Source: Serratia symbiotica (lineage in GTDB: Bacteria > Pseudomonadota > Gammaproteobacteria > Enterobacterales > Enterobacteriaceae). From it: 64,000 bases of DNA. The stretch is from NCBI GenBank assembly GCA_900380265.1, contig LR025083.1, positions 2,232,001 to 2,296,000 on the forward strand. Direction: 5' to 3'. This document shows positions 34,762-45,786 of this stretch, piece by piece. The notes beneath the pieces are model-generated. The model ran no database searches and was not told where the DNA came from. It saw nothing but the letters and a program-made list of their open reading frames with translations. Each line of letters opens with the position of its first letter. Positions within the stretch are counted from its first letter, which is position 1. Position numbers and translations under genes: made by a program.

Positions 34762-35220
34762 TTAGTGACGACCAGAGTGACCAAAACCGCCAATAGCACG
34801 TTCGCTACTCTTAAACTCTGCTACTAAGTTAAACTCGACCTGCACCACCGGAATAAAAACTATCTGCGCAATACGGTCGCCAGGTTCAATGGTCACGGGT
34901 TGCTGACCGCGATTCCAAACGGATATCATCAGCTGGCCCTGATAATCGGAGTCGATCAGCCCCACTAAGTTACCTAACACAACTCCGTGAGTATGCCCAA
35001 GACCGGATCGCGGTAGTATCACCGCTGCGAGATTAGTATCAGCAATATAGATTGCCAACCCAGTAGGTAGTAGTTTAGTTGTGCCAGGCATCAGTACCAC
35101 TGCGTCCTGTAGACAGGCGCGCAAATCTAGACCGGCAGAACCCGGAGTAGCATAACTCGGAAGGGAGAAATTTTGACTAATTCTTGGATCCAGGATCTTA
35201 ACGTCTATTTTTTTCATCAT
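34762..35220 (-). CDS. dut: dUTP pyrophosphatase
   Basis: Homotrimeric dUTPase that hydrolyses dUTP to dUMP, keeping uracil out of DNA and supplying dTMP synthesis. It has 152 residues, as in E. coli. Motifs: SAGLDLRA (1), [10 protein letters not shown] (2), GLIDSDYQG (3), [12 protein letters not shown] (4) and the C-terminal Gly-rich GGFGHSGRH (5). The ATG at 35220 ([10 protein letters not shown]) is the family start; an in-frame ATG at 35238 is not. The first 23 bases overlap the 3' end of the coaBC relic, the same overlap as in E. coli, so this part of coaBC is held by selection on dut. Confidence 0.96.
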   Translation of the reverse strand: MMKKIDVKILDPRISQNFSLPSYATPGSAGLDLRACLQDAVVLMPGTTKLLPTGLAIYIADTNLAAVILPRSGLGHTHGVVLGNLVGLIDSDYQGQLMISVWNRGQQPVTIEPGDRIAQIVFIPVVQVEFNLVAEFKSSERAIGGFGHSGRH

Positions 35221-36410
35221 AACGGTTAAATATCTCATAAATTACACATTGGGCAAGGGTGATTTTGTCACTCAGCGGAAGGCGCTTTTCACCACCATCT
35301 ACAAGGATGCAGTGTATTGGTGTTACTGCTTTAATACATAGTCTGCATGAAGCACATTATTAGCAAAAAGTCAAACTAAACTTATTACACAGAAGTTTTT
35401 GTTGTGCATATTCTGTTATATTTGTATTTCGGCGAAAATCCTACAACAAAGGGTGATTTTAAGTCGTGTCTGCTACACCAGCAACGATATCAGGATTTTT
35501 GACTATTGTAAGGACGAGTACATCACCTTGTGTTTTAATTTTTCATCAGCAATCTGAATGCACGATAATCGATGATGGCCCACAAGCAATAAACTGTTTT
35601 GCTAAGCAGCGTACTGTTGCACCGCTTCTTTCATCGCCAGTGCACTAATTACATCCAACAGGTATTACTCGTTATAGTTTGGGAAAGTGACTGATCTAGT
35701 TATCAACGTGACGCCTGCACCACGGGCAGATGCAGCGCTAGCAATTGGAAGCTCTATTTTCCGGAGCTGTGGTGGATCATCAAGCAAAGCGAATCCTACG
35801 CTTTATATGTAGGACTAGCGGCAATTATCACTTGTAAATCTTGCAAATCCTTATACGTAAAAAGTAACCATTTACCAGATCACCGTTTTTGGGTTGAACA
35901 TTAATTCAGGCCCCGCATCACCACAAGCTTGTCTATCTCTATCTGTACGATAAATTACCATTCCACGTACTTGTAGTGTTTGTAAGTTGGTTTGGGTGGG
36001 ATGGCACGATGCATCTGCTTGTTCATCGCGTGAACTGCCGCACTAGGTGCTTTTGTAACTAGACAGACAGTGGTTAGAAGACCATTAGCTAATCCGGCAG
36101 TAATACTCGCCAAGAAGCACCGCTGCCGATGGTGCTAGAATGATAAAATCAGCCCATTTACCTAATCTCATATAATCCATAGCGGGTTCTTTTGTTGTCG
36201 GCAAAGATCGCAAGAAAGTGGCTGCCCGGTTACAGCTATAACGTCAAGACCGTAATGAATACCTAGCCCATCCGCCAATAACCACCCGGTGCTACACTAC
36301 ACCGTCTCGCAGCTGGTGTCGCAGCGCAGGCATCTATATGCAGCGATACCGCACTAATACCAAGCAGAATATGTTTACCAGAAATCCTCGCTGCATCATC
36401 ATCTGATGAA
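35198..36410 (-). pseudogene. coaBC: coaBC (dfp) relic
   Basis: Bifunctional phosphopantothenoylcysteine synthetase/decarboxylase of CoA synthesis. Minus-strand fragments in order: ARISGKHILLGISA near 36390 (compare AGKKIVLGVSGG), QACGDAGPE near 35920 (QACGDIGPG), HHSSGK followed by a stop and, in another frame, PIASAASARGAGVTLITRSV near 35720 ([27 protein letters not shown]), QGDVLVLTIVKNPDIVAGVA near 35490 (QGDELTIKMVKNPDIVAGVA), and the exact ending NRYDEKNRR with TAA at 35198-35200. Several frameshifts and stops are present. coaD downstream in the pathway is intact. Confidence 0.92.
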
Positions 36411-36469
36411 AATCAAAATATACACCATTTTAGCATAACTATTGGAGACGTAGTGAATAACTCACCCAT

Positions 36470-37440
36470 GACTCTTCTGCGTAAGGTTGAGGCTTACACA
36501 TTAATTTTCACGGGTATCGCATGCCTATCTCTAATGTGACTTCTGATGAAAATATTTTAACATTCGGAGAGCAAATATAGTTAGTTAACTACGCACACTA
36601 TTGATACCAGAACTCCTTTCATGGGAGAAATTATTGCATCATGGCCCAGAAACTTTGTTCGATATCAAATGATTTGCCATTCCATAATCACCTCGATACC
36701 CGGAATTAGTTCTATGAATTTAGTGCGAAAGCAATGGCAATTCGTTTCTTTCTCTTGATTGATGTCATGCAATTCACCCAGCATTTATACCCACACAGTT
36801 GGGTGCCGGCCATCTCTCATTTGCTCCATTTCAACAGTGGCACTCCAGTTTTAGGTTTCTAATGCACAATACCAAGCCATCTTAACCCTGTTACGCCTAC
36901 ATTACCCACCAGGTTTATTCCTTTATAACAATTAAGAGGTATTTCTGACACTGTTTATATATCATCAAACTCTAGTTATTAACCATCAAGAGATTTCTGC
37001 TACTATCAGCAGCATTATTTCTGTCTGAAATAAATTTGCGAATAGTGCTGTAGGCAGATGCTGTCTAAACTAGACTAATGTATCCGCATCACTGCGCTCA
37101 AACTAAACCCAAGCATGAACTCCATGTAATAACTAATCAGATAATTAATCTCTTCTGTTATTCGAGATCCAAGCATTTATTAATATTGCAGTCTTAATAG
37201 CACGCAATATGATTTTCCCCCGAGTACGGATGCATTTAACTAATTTTCGCGTTTCTGGTGAGATATTGGGCTCTTCTAGAGTTGAGGACTGGCGTTAAAA
37301 AGCGCATAATACATTCTCGTAGAGCATCTTAGGTTTGGCGTAAGGGCCTATTTACTCGGTTTACATCCTGGTGACTAAAGTCTCACTCAGTATAAGTTTA
37401 TAAAAGCGGGTACCCCTGACACATCGCCAATACCCTACAA
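36470..37440 (+). pseudogene. radC: Probable radC relic
   Basis: radC is divergent from coaBC and upstream of rpmB in E. coli, and the gap has the right length. Near 36506 the plus strand reads TLIFTGIACLSLM, like the RadC segment ALFLRTGIAGLSVMQ. Near 36740 RFFLLIDVMQFTQH loosely recalls the region IFMVVFLNNQHQV. The match is short and the identification leans on position. No intact ORF. Confidence 0.42.
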
Positions 37441-37473
37441 GAAGATCGAGCAGGTTTGATTATTGGAGAAAAT

Positions 37474-37710
37474 ATGTCTCGTGTCTGCCAAATTACAGGT
37501 AAGCGGCCGGTAAGCGGCAACAACCGGTCCCACGCAATGAATGCAACTAAACGACGGTTCATTCCTAACCTACATTCACACCGGTTTTGGGTTGAGGCAG
37601 AGAAGCGTTTTATAACGTTGCGCGTATCCACTAAAGGTATACGTATTATCGATAAAAAAGGTATTGAGGCAATATTAGCCGCTCTGCGTGCCTGTGGAAA
37701 GAAATATTAA
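37474..37710 (+). CDS. rpmB: 50S ribosomal protein L28
   Basis: Large-subunit protein near the E-site side of the 50S subunit. It has 78 residues, the same as E. coli. [49 protein letters not shown] and the end ACGKKY are nearly identical. A non-ATG upstream extension is open in frame, but ATG 37474 has GGAG seven bases before it. It is coupled to rpmG, 11 bp downstream. Confidence 0.97.
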   Translation: MSRVCQITGKRPVSGNNRSHAMNATKRRFIPNLHSHRFWVEAEKRFITLRVSTKGIRIIDKKGIEAILAALRACGKKY

Positions 37711-37721
37711 GGAGATTTAGC

Positions 37722-37889
37722 ATGGCTAAAGGTGCTCGTGAAAAGATTAAGCTTGTTTCATCTGTTGGTACCAAGCACTTCTATACCACCACTAAAAATA
37801 AGCATTCTCACCCGGGGAAATTAGAATTAAAGAAATTCGATCCCATCGCTCGCCTACACGTTACTTATAAAGAAGCTAAAATCAAGTAA
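37722..37889 (+). CDS. rpmG: 50S ribosomal protein L33
   Basis: Small zinc-free L33 of the large subunit. It has 55 residues, as in E. coli: [17 protein letters not shown] at the start, [18 protein letters not shown] and YKEAKIK at the end. AAGGAG lies six bases before the ATG, at the rpmB stop. In E. coli this operon continues into mutM, here a probable relic. Confidence 0.97.
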   Translation: MAKGAREKIKLVSSVGTKHFYTTTKNKHSHPGKLELKKFDPIARLHVTYKEAKIK

Positions 37890-37894
37890 TCTTA

Positions 37895-38640
37895 GCATTT
37901 AAAAAATAATCAATATCAAGCGCATATACAGCTGTAGCACAGACATCAAGTCTGATTAACTTGGCTGATGGGTACAGTATTTTCACATGGCAGTGGGGAA
38001 TGCAGCTTTCGGTTGTCTGTACGTAGATATAGGCAAAGAGTAAGTTGACACGGTTAGATCTACTTACTTTTTGTCTATGCCATCTATAGTAGATTACACT
38101 AGTCGTCGTAATAACAAAGACGCTTAGGCAAGCCAAACATGTGCACAGACTAATCAGCACAAGCATTTTTATTACGCTACATAGGAATAAGCCACAACAG
38201 AAAATGGCTATTGAACGATAATGTGGTAACCACTAGATGATAGTACCTCTTGCTGACAAAGCTCGATAAGAGAACGCTCAGGATACCTATAGATAACATC
38301 ACGCTAGCAAAGGCGTGGCTTAGACCCTAGCTAATAACCAATAAGCTGCCAGGCTGACCTGACCCACTTTCTAGGTCAGAAAGAAATATTTAGTTTTGTG
38401 TTTTGTTATTTTAGTAGTCAGGAACACTAACGCAGTTGTAAGCTGCGCTTCTTTCGAAAATAATCTATAAGAACATTTTCAGGGTTTTAGAGAATAAAAA
38501 CTATCTATACCATAGTCTTCTAACCAAAGACGAGCCAGCATAATTTCACTCATAAATTATAAGCTTTATATATTAGATAAATCAACTAAACTGCGCTGGC
38601 TGTCTTATGTCAGCGGTTCTCAACCCTGACAACATGATAT
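37895..38640 (+). pseudogene. mutM: Probable mutM relic
   Basis: The gap between rpmG and the convergent coaD (0.79 kb) is the size of mutM (0.81 kb), the formamidopyrimidine-DNA glycosylase gene found here in E. coli. Near 38089 VDYTSRRNNKDA resembles LRYTDPRRFGAW, and near 37977 VFSHGSGECSFRL resembles IIIHLGMSGSLRIL. No frame stays open. Mostly positional evidence; moderate to low confidence. Confidence 0.45.
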
Positions 38641-38675
38641 TTTATTCCTAGTACTTTCTTGCTAATAGCCAGCGT

Positions 38676-39164
<489 letters not shown>

Positions 39165-39938
39165 TCAGTTCTCTGAGTAGTTGCGACCCAACGCCCATAG
39201 TGCAGCATATTTATTGAAGGTGTATTGCGCATTCACCAGCGCTAACAGCAACCCCTGTTTGCCATCGAGGAATCCAGCACGTAGCAACCAAGTCTTGCAG
39301 AAAGCACCGAACGTGTGCGTCAAAATTGATAGGTAGCTGCAACGTTTCCCAGACAGGCGGCGCTGATTCGCCCACTCTTCGGCATAACGAAGTTGTTTCC
39401 GTTGAAAAGCAAAAAAATCACGGCAGGTTAGATGCAGTAAATCGCCGCGAAGCGTCACCACATTAGCACCATCAATATTAAGCGATTCATGCACTAGATC
39501 GTTGTTATAACAGTACCGATAGTTAGCGTATAAACGGATTACTCTATCTGGATACCAACCGCTATAGCGCATAAATCGGCCGAGAAATAAATTACAGCGC
39601 GAACAACTATAAACGCTGTTGACGCTTGGTGTAGTTAATACCCGCTCTATAGATTGGCGCAATTCAGGCGTCACACGCTCGTCGACATCAACCATCAGAA
39701 TATAGTCCTGGCTGGCATGATTTTGTGCTAACTGGCGCTGTTTACCAAAACCGACCCACTCGGTATGAGTAAATACTTTTGCCCCCATACTTTTAGCAAT
39801 CGCTATACAGTCATCCTGACTGCCAGCATCTAACAAAATAATTTCATCAGCCCACGACACCGAACGCAGGCAATCAAACAATAGATCAGCTTCATTTTTA
39901 GCAATTATAACCACAGATAGGCTTTTACGCTCACTCAT
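39165..39938 (-). CDS. waaE: WaaE (KdtX) LPS core glucosyltransferase
   Basis: GT2-family beta-1,4-glucosyltransferase that adds glucose to the first heptose of the LPS inner core in Klebsiella, Serratia and Yersinia. It has 257 residues. Motifs: [19 protein letters not shown] (start of the GT-A fold), [25 protein letters not shown] (the DxD-type metal site DVDE) and DLVHESL. It overlaps the waaA stop by 4 nt (ATGA) and is tightly coupled to coaD. E. coli K-12 lacks this gene, so it supports a Serratia/Yersinia-side origin. Confidence 0.93.
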   Translation of the reverse strand: MSERKSLSVVIIAKNEADLLFDCLRSVSWADEIILLDAGSQDDCIAIAKSMGAKVFTHTEWVGFGKQRQLAQNHASQDYILMVDVDERVTPELRQSIERVLTTPSVNSVYSCSRCNLFLGRFMRYSGWYPDRVIRLYANYRYCYNNDLVHESLNIDGANVVTLRGDLLHLTCRDFFAFQRKQLRYAEEWANQRRLSGKRCSYLSILTHTFGAFCKTWLLRAGFLDGKQGLLLALVNAQYTFNKYAALWALGRNYSEN

Positions 39939-41311
39939 TCAAAATCCCGAGGCGGCAGATGCGCTTCCAATAGATTGAGTAACTTATTCAAAGCTCCCTG
40001 ATTCTGATACAGCACTGCCGCCGCATTTTGACCATAGTATCGGCGATACTCTTCGTCACTGAGTAGGGCTTCTACTACCTTAACCACAGAGTCTGTATCT
40101 ACCACATAGATCAATCCTCCAGCCTCTGACAGCTTGGCACAAATATCATTAAAGTTGAAAATATGTGGCCCCATTATAACCGGGATAGCATGAGCGGCAG
40201 CCTCTAGTGGGTTATGTCCACCTCGCTCCACCAAACTACCACCAATCAAGGCCAAGTCGGCAATACCGTACAACAACATCAGCTCACCCATGGTATCCCC
40301 GATCACTATTTGTGTGCTGTTGGAAGGTATTCCATCACAACTACGCTTAATATAACTGAACCCAGCTTTCCGTACTAAATTTTTAACGGTTATAAATCGA
40401 TCTGGGTGCCGAGGCACAAGGATCAACAATAAATCGGGATATTTCCCCAAAAGTTCCCGTTGTGCTGCTAGCACAATGCGTTCCTCGCCATTATGGGTGC
40501 TACTGGCGATCCATACCGGGCGATGCGGTGCCCATTGTCCTCGCAGAGTAATCGCACGGGCAGCCATCTCCGGCGTGACAGAGCGGTCAAACTTTAGGCT
40601 GCCAGTAACGATTAGTTGCGATCGTTTCAATCCAAGCTCGATAAAGCGGTCGCCATCTTCCTGGTTTTGTGCGGCGATTAACGTAATACAGCGCAACATA
40701 TTGCGAAAAAAACCACCTATTTTTTGATAACCTGCAGCAGAACGTGCTGAGAGGCGCGCATTAGCGATCACCAAAGGAATATGCCGCTGATGCAGCGCGT
40801 GAATTAGGGTTGGCCACAGCTCGGTTTCCATAATGATTACTAATTTTGGGTCCACCTGCTCAAGGAAGCGCTTTATAGAACCAGGTAAATCATAAGGTAG
40901 ATAGACATGTTGCACATCTTTAGCAAAGATAGATTGAACACGTTCTGAACCCGTTGGGGTCGTCGTAGTCACTGTTATTGGTAAGTAGGGATAGTTTTGT
41001 CGGAGTGCTCGTACCAAGGGGATAGCGGTCAGTGTTTCTCCAACAGAGGCGGAATGCAGCATAATGCCGCCTGGCTCTAGTGTCCCGTCACAATAACCAT
41101 ATCGTTCTACCCAGCGCTTACGGTAAGCTGGAGTTTTTCGCCCACGCAATAATAGGCGGGCCCATATCAGGGGTTGGATAAGGTATAATAATACCTGATA
41201 AAAACGCAGCAAAATATAATCGATTTCATCGAAAGCAATAACTAAACATAGTACCATTTTCCCAGAAAAAAGACACTTATTTGCCAGTCTTCCGTCAACT
41301 CTGAAATTCAA
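39935..41311 (-). CDS. waaA: KDO transferase WaaA, start uncertain
   Basis: Transfers KDO sugars from CMP-KDO to lipid IVA at the inner membrane; essential for LPS. Conserved through the whole length: [44 protein letters not shown] (catalytic Glu), [31 protein letters not shown] and [16 protein letters not shown]. From the ATG at 41311 it would be 458 residues, about 33 more than E. coli (425). The extra N-terminus matches nothing known. The family start falls at about residue 33-34, where the codons are ATT and TTG; so the true start may be TTG 41212, a mutated ATT, or an upstream ATG (41311 or 41257). Confidence 0.93.
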   Translation of the reverse strand: MNFRVDGRLANKCLFSGKMVLCLVIAFDEIDYILLRFYQVLLYLIQPLIWARLLLRGRKTPAYRKRWVERYGYCDGTLEPGGIMLHSASVGETLTAIPLVRALRQNYPYLPITVTTTTPTGSERVQSIFAKDVQHVYLPYDLPGSIKRFLEQVDPKLVIIMETELWPTLIHALHQRHIPLVIANARLSARSAAGYQKIGGFFRNMLRCITLIAAQNQEDGDRFIELGLKRSQLIVTGSLKFDRSVTPEMAARAITLRGQWAPHRPVWIASSTHNGEERIVLAAQRELLGKYPDLLLILVPRHPDRFITVKNLVRKAGFSYIKRSCDGIPSNSTQIVIGDTMGELMLLYGIADLALIGGSLVERGGHNPLEAAAHAIPVIMGPHIFNFNDICAKLSEAGGLIYVVDTDSVVKVVEALLSDEEYRRYYGQNAAAVLYQNQGALNKLLNLLEAHLPPRDFE

Positions 41312-42282
41312 TGAATAAGCTTATTAAAAGCTAGATAAGAACATTTTGCTATCAACATAGTTCAAGTCGGCGATATTTTAAATAAACTAATCGATACTTC
41401 ACATGCAGAATGTTAACATAAGCTATTTTTATAGCAAAACAATATTAAAATATCTGATTATTTTAAACTTTGATTTACACAAGGAAACAATAAAAATAAG
41501 CATTAAATTAGATGTTTCGTTGAAAATATTAACAATCTTTACGGGAGGAAGACAGCTTATTATATTAAATAAATTTGTTAAAACCTCAAAATATAAATTA
41601 ATAGATCACACCTATATATGTCCTTTTTACATAACGACGATTATATCATTAACGTCACCTCAACCACGATCCTATTACAAGCATCGTTTGTAACATAGAC
41701 ACATCCATTTATCACCCATTCCCGAGTAGTTTATTGCGATACCGTCAGCACTAATATTCTTTACCCTACCACAATAGTAATACGCACAGCGTATTCCAAA
41801 GTGGTTACCTGGTCGGAAAGTCCTGTGTAAGATACACTACACTGCGGATCAAAGAGGCATTAGTCGGTCACCCGTTATCAAGAATAACCGATAGTGTAAT
41901 TGCCCCCAATATCCTATACTTTTTGTGGCGAAAAACAAACCCGGGAAAGTAATATCTGACTCACATATAGCGGTGAGTAGTTATTTGATCTATGCTAGAA
42001 TGCAGTAATTAAATTATTTCAGTGCAGAGCTGCAGGCTGATTTATTTCTACTTTCAGCATACAATCTGTATTCCGTCTAGCAACGCTAATTCAATCCGTT
42101 AGATACGGCATTAAATAGTGGTTCGATTGTCTTATTTGAGCCATGGTCAAATAAACGGTTTTATGGTTTATGTGAATCATATGCATCTGGAAAATCGGAG
42201 GGCTTTGTTAGTGCTTACAGCGGGATGATTGGAATAAAATTCCATATTATTCATTCAATGAGGCGAACAGTCCTTACCTTAT
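41312..42282. other. Gene-free spacer between waaA and wabH
   Basis: 0.97 kb without a gene I recognise. The stretch 41400-41690 is very AT-rich and holds a 96-codon plus-strand frame rich in Ile, Lys and Asn that looks like chance. Related core loci often carry a further glycosyltransferase gene here, so a lost gene is likely, but I found no conserved block. Confidence 0.5.
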
Positions 42283-43380
42283 TCACCTATGTAGCGAGAG
42301 ATATTGCCGGCAAACAAGTTCAACCCCGTAACGCAGTAATTTCTGATGATTAATCTCTGGTGGGTTAGCATAAATTTGGGCCATTTTATGCGCCAGAGAA
42401 TATTCATTTAATTCCGAAAGCACATGTTCCATGCCGGCCTTCTCGAGGATCTCTGTTACCCCCCCTGGGCACCGGGTACTAACCACCGGTGTATTGCATA
42501 GCAAAGCCTCAACCAGTACGTTGCCAAAGCCTTCGCTATCAGAGCTGAGTACCAGCAAAGACGCATGGCGCATGAACTTATAAGGATTACTCTGGAAACC
42601 GAGTAGGCGGACACGTTGCGAAATACCTAATGCTTCTGCCAACCGTTTGACTGCATCAATATTCGCTGTGCTACCAGAACCAATAAGCACTAACGGCACC
42701 TGGATTCCAGATTGCACATACGCTTTTAGTAGGCGGTCGTGGCGTTTGTGTCGGTGGAATCGGCCAACATGCACAAGATAATCCTGAAAAGCCAGCTCGC
42801 AAGGCTCTGCGGCCTGCTCCTGGATGGCGACAATATCAAATGGATTATTGATTACTACTAACCTATGAGGACGCATTCGAAACTGTTTATGTAAATCCTC
42901 ACTAACCGCCACTGAAACGGCGACGACATTTTTCCTCTGGTAGACACTAGCGATTTTATGCTTTTTTAGATAGCAACCTAACCCCGCGCGGTGACCTAGA
43001 TAAGAAGTGGATAAAATACCGTGAATGCAAAACCACAGACGATCTGAACCCAAAATCTGGCTTCGTCTGACAATACGATCGGTCTTGTGTAAGTGAGAGA
43101 ACGCCAAATCAAAAGCGCCATTGTTGCGCTCCATGTTAGCGATTACTTGATCTAACGCAGCGGCACGGCGAGACAACTCTGTTAACTTGCGCCACGGTGT
43201 GTGGCTGTTATCTGCCACAACCTCGTAACGAATCCCCTGCGGAATTGGATATGTGCAGACGGCGGTTAATAAGACTAGGCGAACGTCATGCCCCGCTGCT
43301 TGCATACCCTCGCACAGAGTAAGCACCACTTTTTCCGCGCCTCCTCCATGTAGGCCGTCGATCACAACTAGTATACGCAT
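42283..43380 (-). CDS. wabH: LPS core glycosyltransferase, WabH type
   Basis: GT4-family (GT-B fold) glycosyltransferase, 365 residues. Start MRILVVIDGLHGGGAEKVVL is typical of the family's Gly-rich N-terminal loop, and the donor-binding E-x7-E motif lies in SSDSEGFGNVLVEALLCNTP. LLGFQSNPYKFM and VVSTRCPGGVTEIL are also typical. Position beside wabG and likeness to Klebsiella/Serratia WabH suggest it adds N-acetylglucosamine to the galacturonic acid of the outer core; this specificity is inferred. It starts 2 bases after the wabG stop, so the two are coupled. Confidence 0.75.
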   Translation of the reverse strand: MRILVVIDGLHGGGAEKVVLTLCEGMQAAGHDVRLVLLTAVCTYPIPQGIRYEVVADNSHTPWRKLTELSRRAAALDQVIANMERNNGAFDLAFSHLHKTDRIVRRSQILGSDRLWFCIHGILSTSYLGHRAGLGCYLKKHKIASVYQRKNVVAVSVAVSEDLHKQFRMRPHRLVVINNPFDIVAIQEQAAEPCELAFQDYLVHVGRFHRHKRHDRLLKAYVQSGIQVPLVLIGSGSTANIDAVKRLAEALGISQRVRLLGFQSNPYKFMRHASLLVLSSDSEGFGNVLVEALLCNTPVVSTRCPGGVTEILEKAGMEHVLSELNEYSLAHKMAQIYANPPEINHQKLLRYGVELVCRQYLSLHR

Positions 43381-43382
43381 AG

Positions 43383-44510
43383 CTAATCTAATAGTCGTTG
43401 ATATAAGGCAATCAACTGTGTGGACAAATACGCTGGCGTAGCTGACATGATGCGAGCCCTGGCAGCCGCACCCATAGAAGAACCCAAGGCCTGCCGGGGC
43501 AGAGCATGAATCATTTCAGTGATACCTGCAATATCGAGGGCGTCCGTAATAAACCCATTCTGGCCTGGTGTAATAAACTCAGAACCACCGCAAGTAGTAG
43601 TGGTAATAACTGGCAAGCCGCAAGACATCGCTTCTAGAACCGCGTTCGGGAACGAGTCATATAACGTGGGTAACAGCAGTGCGTCTGCCATTTGGTAAAA
43701 CGGCAGTATGTGCTTTTGAACACCCATAAAATGCACACGCTGGCTATAGCCGAGCGACCGCACAAACGCCAGATACTGCTTTTCTGCCTTATCCTGACCA
43801 ACAACCAGGAGGTGGCTGTCCGTGTTTGCTAAGGCTCGAATGGCACAAGTTAATCCTTTCCGTTTAAAGCCAGAACCGACAAAGATCAAGCAGTGCGCCT
43901 GCTGAGGGATTCGATATTGAGCGCGCAGAACTTGTCTCATTTCTGCATCGGCAGGAATGAATTCTTTATTATTTATAGCATTGTAGATGACCGTGATTTT
44001 ATCAGCTGCCACATCAAAATCGTCGATGATTTCCTGCTTGGTCATCTCGGCGTTGCAAATCACAGCTTTCAATTCAGGGGCGGCGTACATCGCGCGTTCG
44101 GAGCACATCACATAACGATGATATTTGTTAGAAAATAACCATTTGCGTCTCCACTCTGACATAATACGCGCACGCTGCAGCAGCCAGCGGCGATGTACAC
44201 CATCGCCAGCCCGGTAAATATCACAACCAGGAATACGTTCATGGCTTTGAACAAGATCAAATAGTTTTTTCTGCCATAGAGACCTAGCTGCTTCAGCAAA
44301 CCCCCTTTCACGACTGAGACGACTAACTTTTAATGGATTGCAGATATGAATATGCCAGTTAGAATTACAGCTTCCCTGCCATTCACGGGTAATCACATTG
44401 AGATCAAGATTATGCTGTGCTAATGCTTCCAGAGCACGGGAGACAAAAACCTCTCCCCCACCGTCCGAGCGGTATCTTTGACGAACCATTGCCAAACGCC
44501 ATTCTTTCAT
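43383..44510 (-). CDS. wabG: LPS core glycosyltransferase, WabG type
   Basis: GT4-family transferase, about 375 residues. In Klebsiella and Serratia WabG adds galacturonic acid to heptose II of the core. N-terminal MVRQRYRSDGGGEVFVSRAL matches the WaaG/WabG donor loop. Later blocks: HERIPGCDIYRAGDGVHRRW, VIYNAINNKEF, FVGSGFKRKGL and LLLPTLYDSFPNAVLEAMSC (E-x7-E). The frame opens at a TTG (44534), but ATG 44510 is better placed for the family start. wabH follows immediately. Upstream lies the waaQ relic. Confidence 0.8.
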   Translation of the reverse strand: MKEWRLAMVRQRYRSDGGGEVFVSRALEALAQHNLDLNVITREWQGSCNSNWHIHICNPLKVSRLSRERGFAEAARSLWQKKLFDLVQSHERIPGCDIYRAGDGVHRRWLLQRARIMSEWRRKWLFSNKYHRYVMCSERAMYAAPELKAVICNAEMTKQEIIDDFDVAADKITVIYNAINNKEFIPADAEMRQVLRAQYRIPQQAHCLIFVGSGFKRKGLTCAIRALANTDSHLLVVGQDKAEKQYLAFVRSLGYSQRVHFMGVQKHILPFYQMADALLLPTLYDSFPNAVLEAMSCGLPVITTTTCGGSEFITPGQNGFITDALDIAGITEMIHALPRQALGSSMGAAARARIMSATPAYLSTQLIALYQRLLD

Positions 44511-44599
44511 ACTACCCACTCTGCGTGGCTGCAATAGCCTAATCTATAAGATATCATATCAAATAGCCTTCTTTGTATTGATATTAACGTTCATAATAA

Positions 44600-45586
44600 T
44601 AGTATCTAGATTCGCTAATTTGCCAAAGCCTTTTCCTAAATAAACATAGATATCAACACTGATATCTGCCTAGCAGATTACCTCGAGGGATCAATAACGC
44701 TAAGGTCAATTTTTAACACAAGCTCCATGTTCATTAACACTAAAGTCTGGATAGATAAACATCGTTGCATTGTTATTTAGAGTCGATAATCGTCTTAGAG
44801 ACAACTACCAGACTACTGAAAGTGTTACTACTCTTCCTCAAGCAAATAGCCAGGATACCTGTCAGCATGGCAATGCTATAGACATGTAGATCAGGAGGCC
44901 TGCATGGAATGATAGCCAATAGCCTCAAATTCGGAATCGATGGGGGTGATCTTTGTCTTAATTCTAGCATGTAGAACATCTGCACAAGATAGAATAAAAC
45001 ACGATATCACTATCGGTTACATCCTACGGCTTCATTAAGCCGTCACTAGCTTTCCGGATTTAGAAGTCATATCTTCTCTTGAACCTTAGATGACTGGTAG
45101 TATGTTAGGGAACGCAATACCGATCAATATTTCCGGTATAGTGGCAAGCGTGATCGCTAACCAGAATCAAGTTGCTGTGACAGTGCTAAAAACACAACCG
45201 CAACGTTTAGCAAGTCAAAGAAACTCTGGATACGTAAACACCAGTCAAACACATCGGAATAGGGAAGTGCTACTGACAGGTCAAATTTCTACTAAATGAT
45301 AGCAATTCACATTAAGTGAACCCAAAAACCCTCAATTCAAGACTCAGATACGCTAAGGTTCTTTCCACTATCGGTCAATGCCGATAATATTTGGAATGAC
45401 TGGATTATTCGCTAAAATATCATGGGTGTACTGATATCGAAGCACATTAATCTGCGCCTGAGGCTGATGTATTGCAGACTCCAGATCATCAACGTCATCA
45501 GGAGCACTATCACCATAGTGCCGTGATATAACACTTAGAATAAACTTTGCGAATCTATCAGAACTGAAAGTCGGCACATCGTTCAT
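44600..45586 (-). pseudogene. waaQ: waaQ relic (heptosyltransferase III)
   Basis: A 72-codon frame at 45586-45368 reads FILSVISRHYGDSAPDD..., SAIHQPQAQINVLRYQYTHD and ILANNPVIPNIIGIDR then TAG. This follows the WaaQ N-terminus (IKFRHHGDVLLTTPV, AQIDVLLYQDT, NPQI..IWGIDR). The nucleotide-sugar loop GDVLLTTP has become GDSAPDDV. The remaining 0.8 kb before wabG has stops in all frames. WaaQ adds the third heptose. It sits upstream of wabG on the same strand, as in Klebsiella-type loci. Confidence 0.8.
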
Positions 45587-45786
45587 AATCAGCCATGTTT
45601 CAAAAAAACCTACCTGTGCTTCTCGATCACCCTATTCCTGTGGCTACTATTGTTCCACTTTCGTTGCTTGTCGGGCATGAGATGGATACCCCTAAATGCA
45701 TTTTTAAAATTTTTTAATCAAGTAATTTGCCCTAGCGCTGCCTCATACGTAATATACCACATTCTATTTTATTAGGTCGCTAATGC

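Noticed and set aside
41403-41693. 96-codon plus-strand ORF rich in Ile, Lys and Asn
   Set aside because: Composition follows the AT-rich DNA, no family match, and no plausible neighbour relation.
45090-45299. 69-codon plus-strand ORF upstream of the deacetylase gene
   Set aside because: Lies opposite the waaQ relic and resembles nothing; probably the reverse of decayed waaQ.
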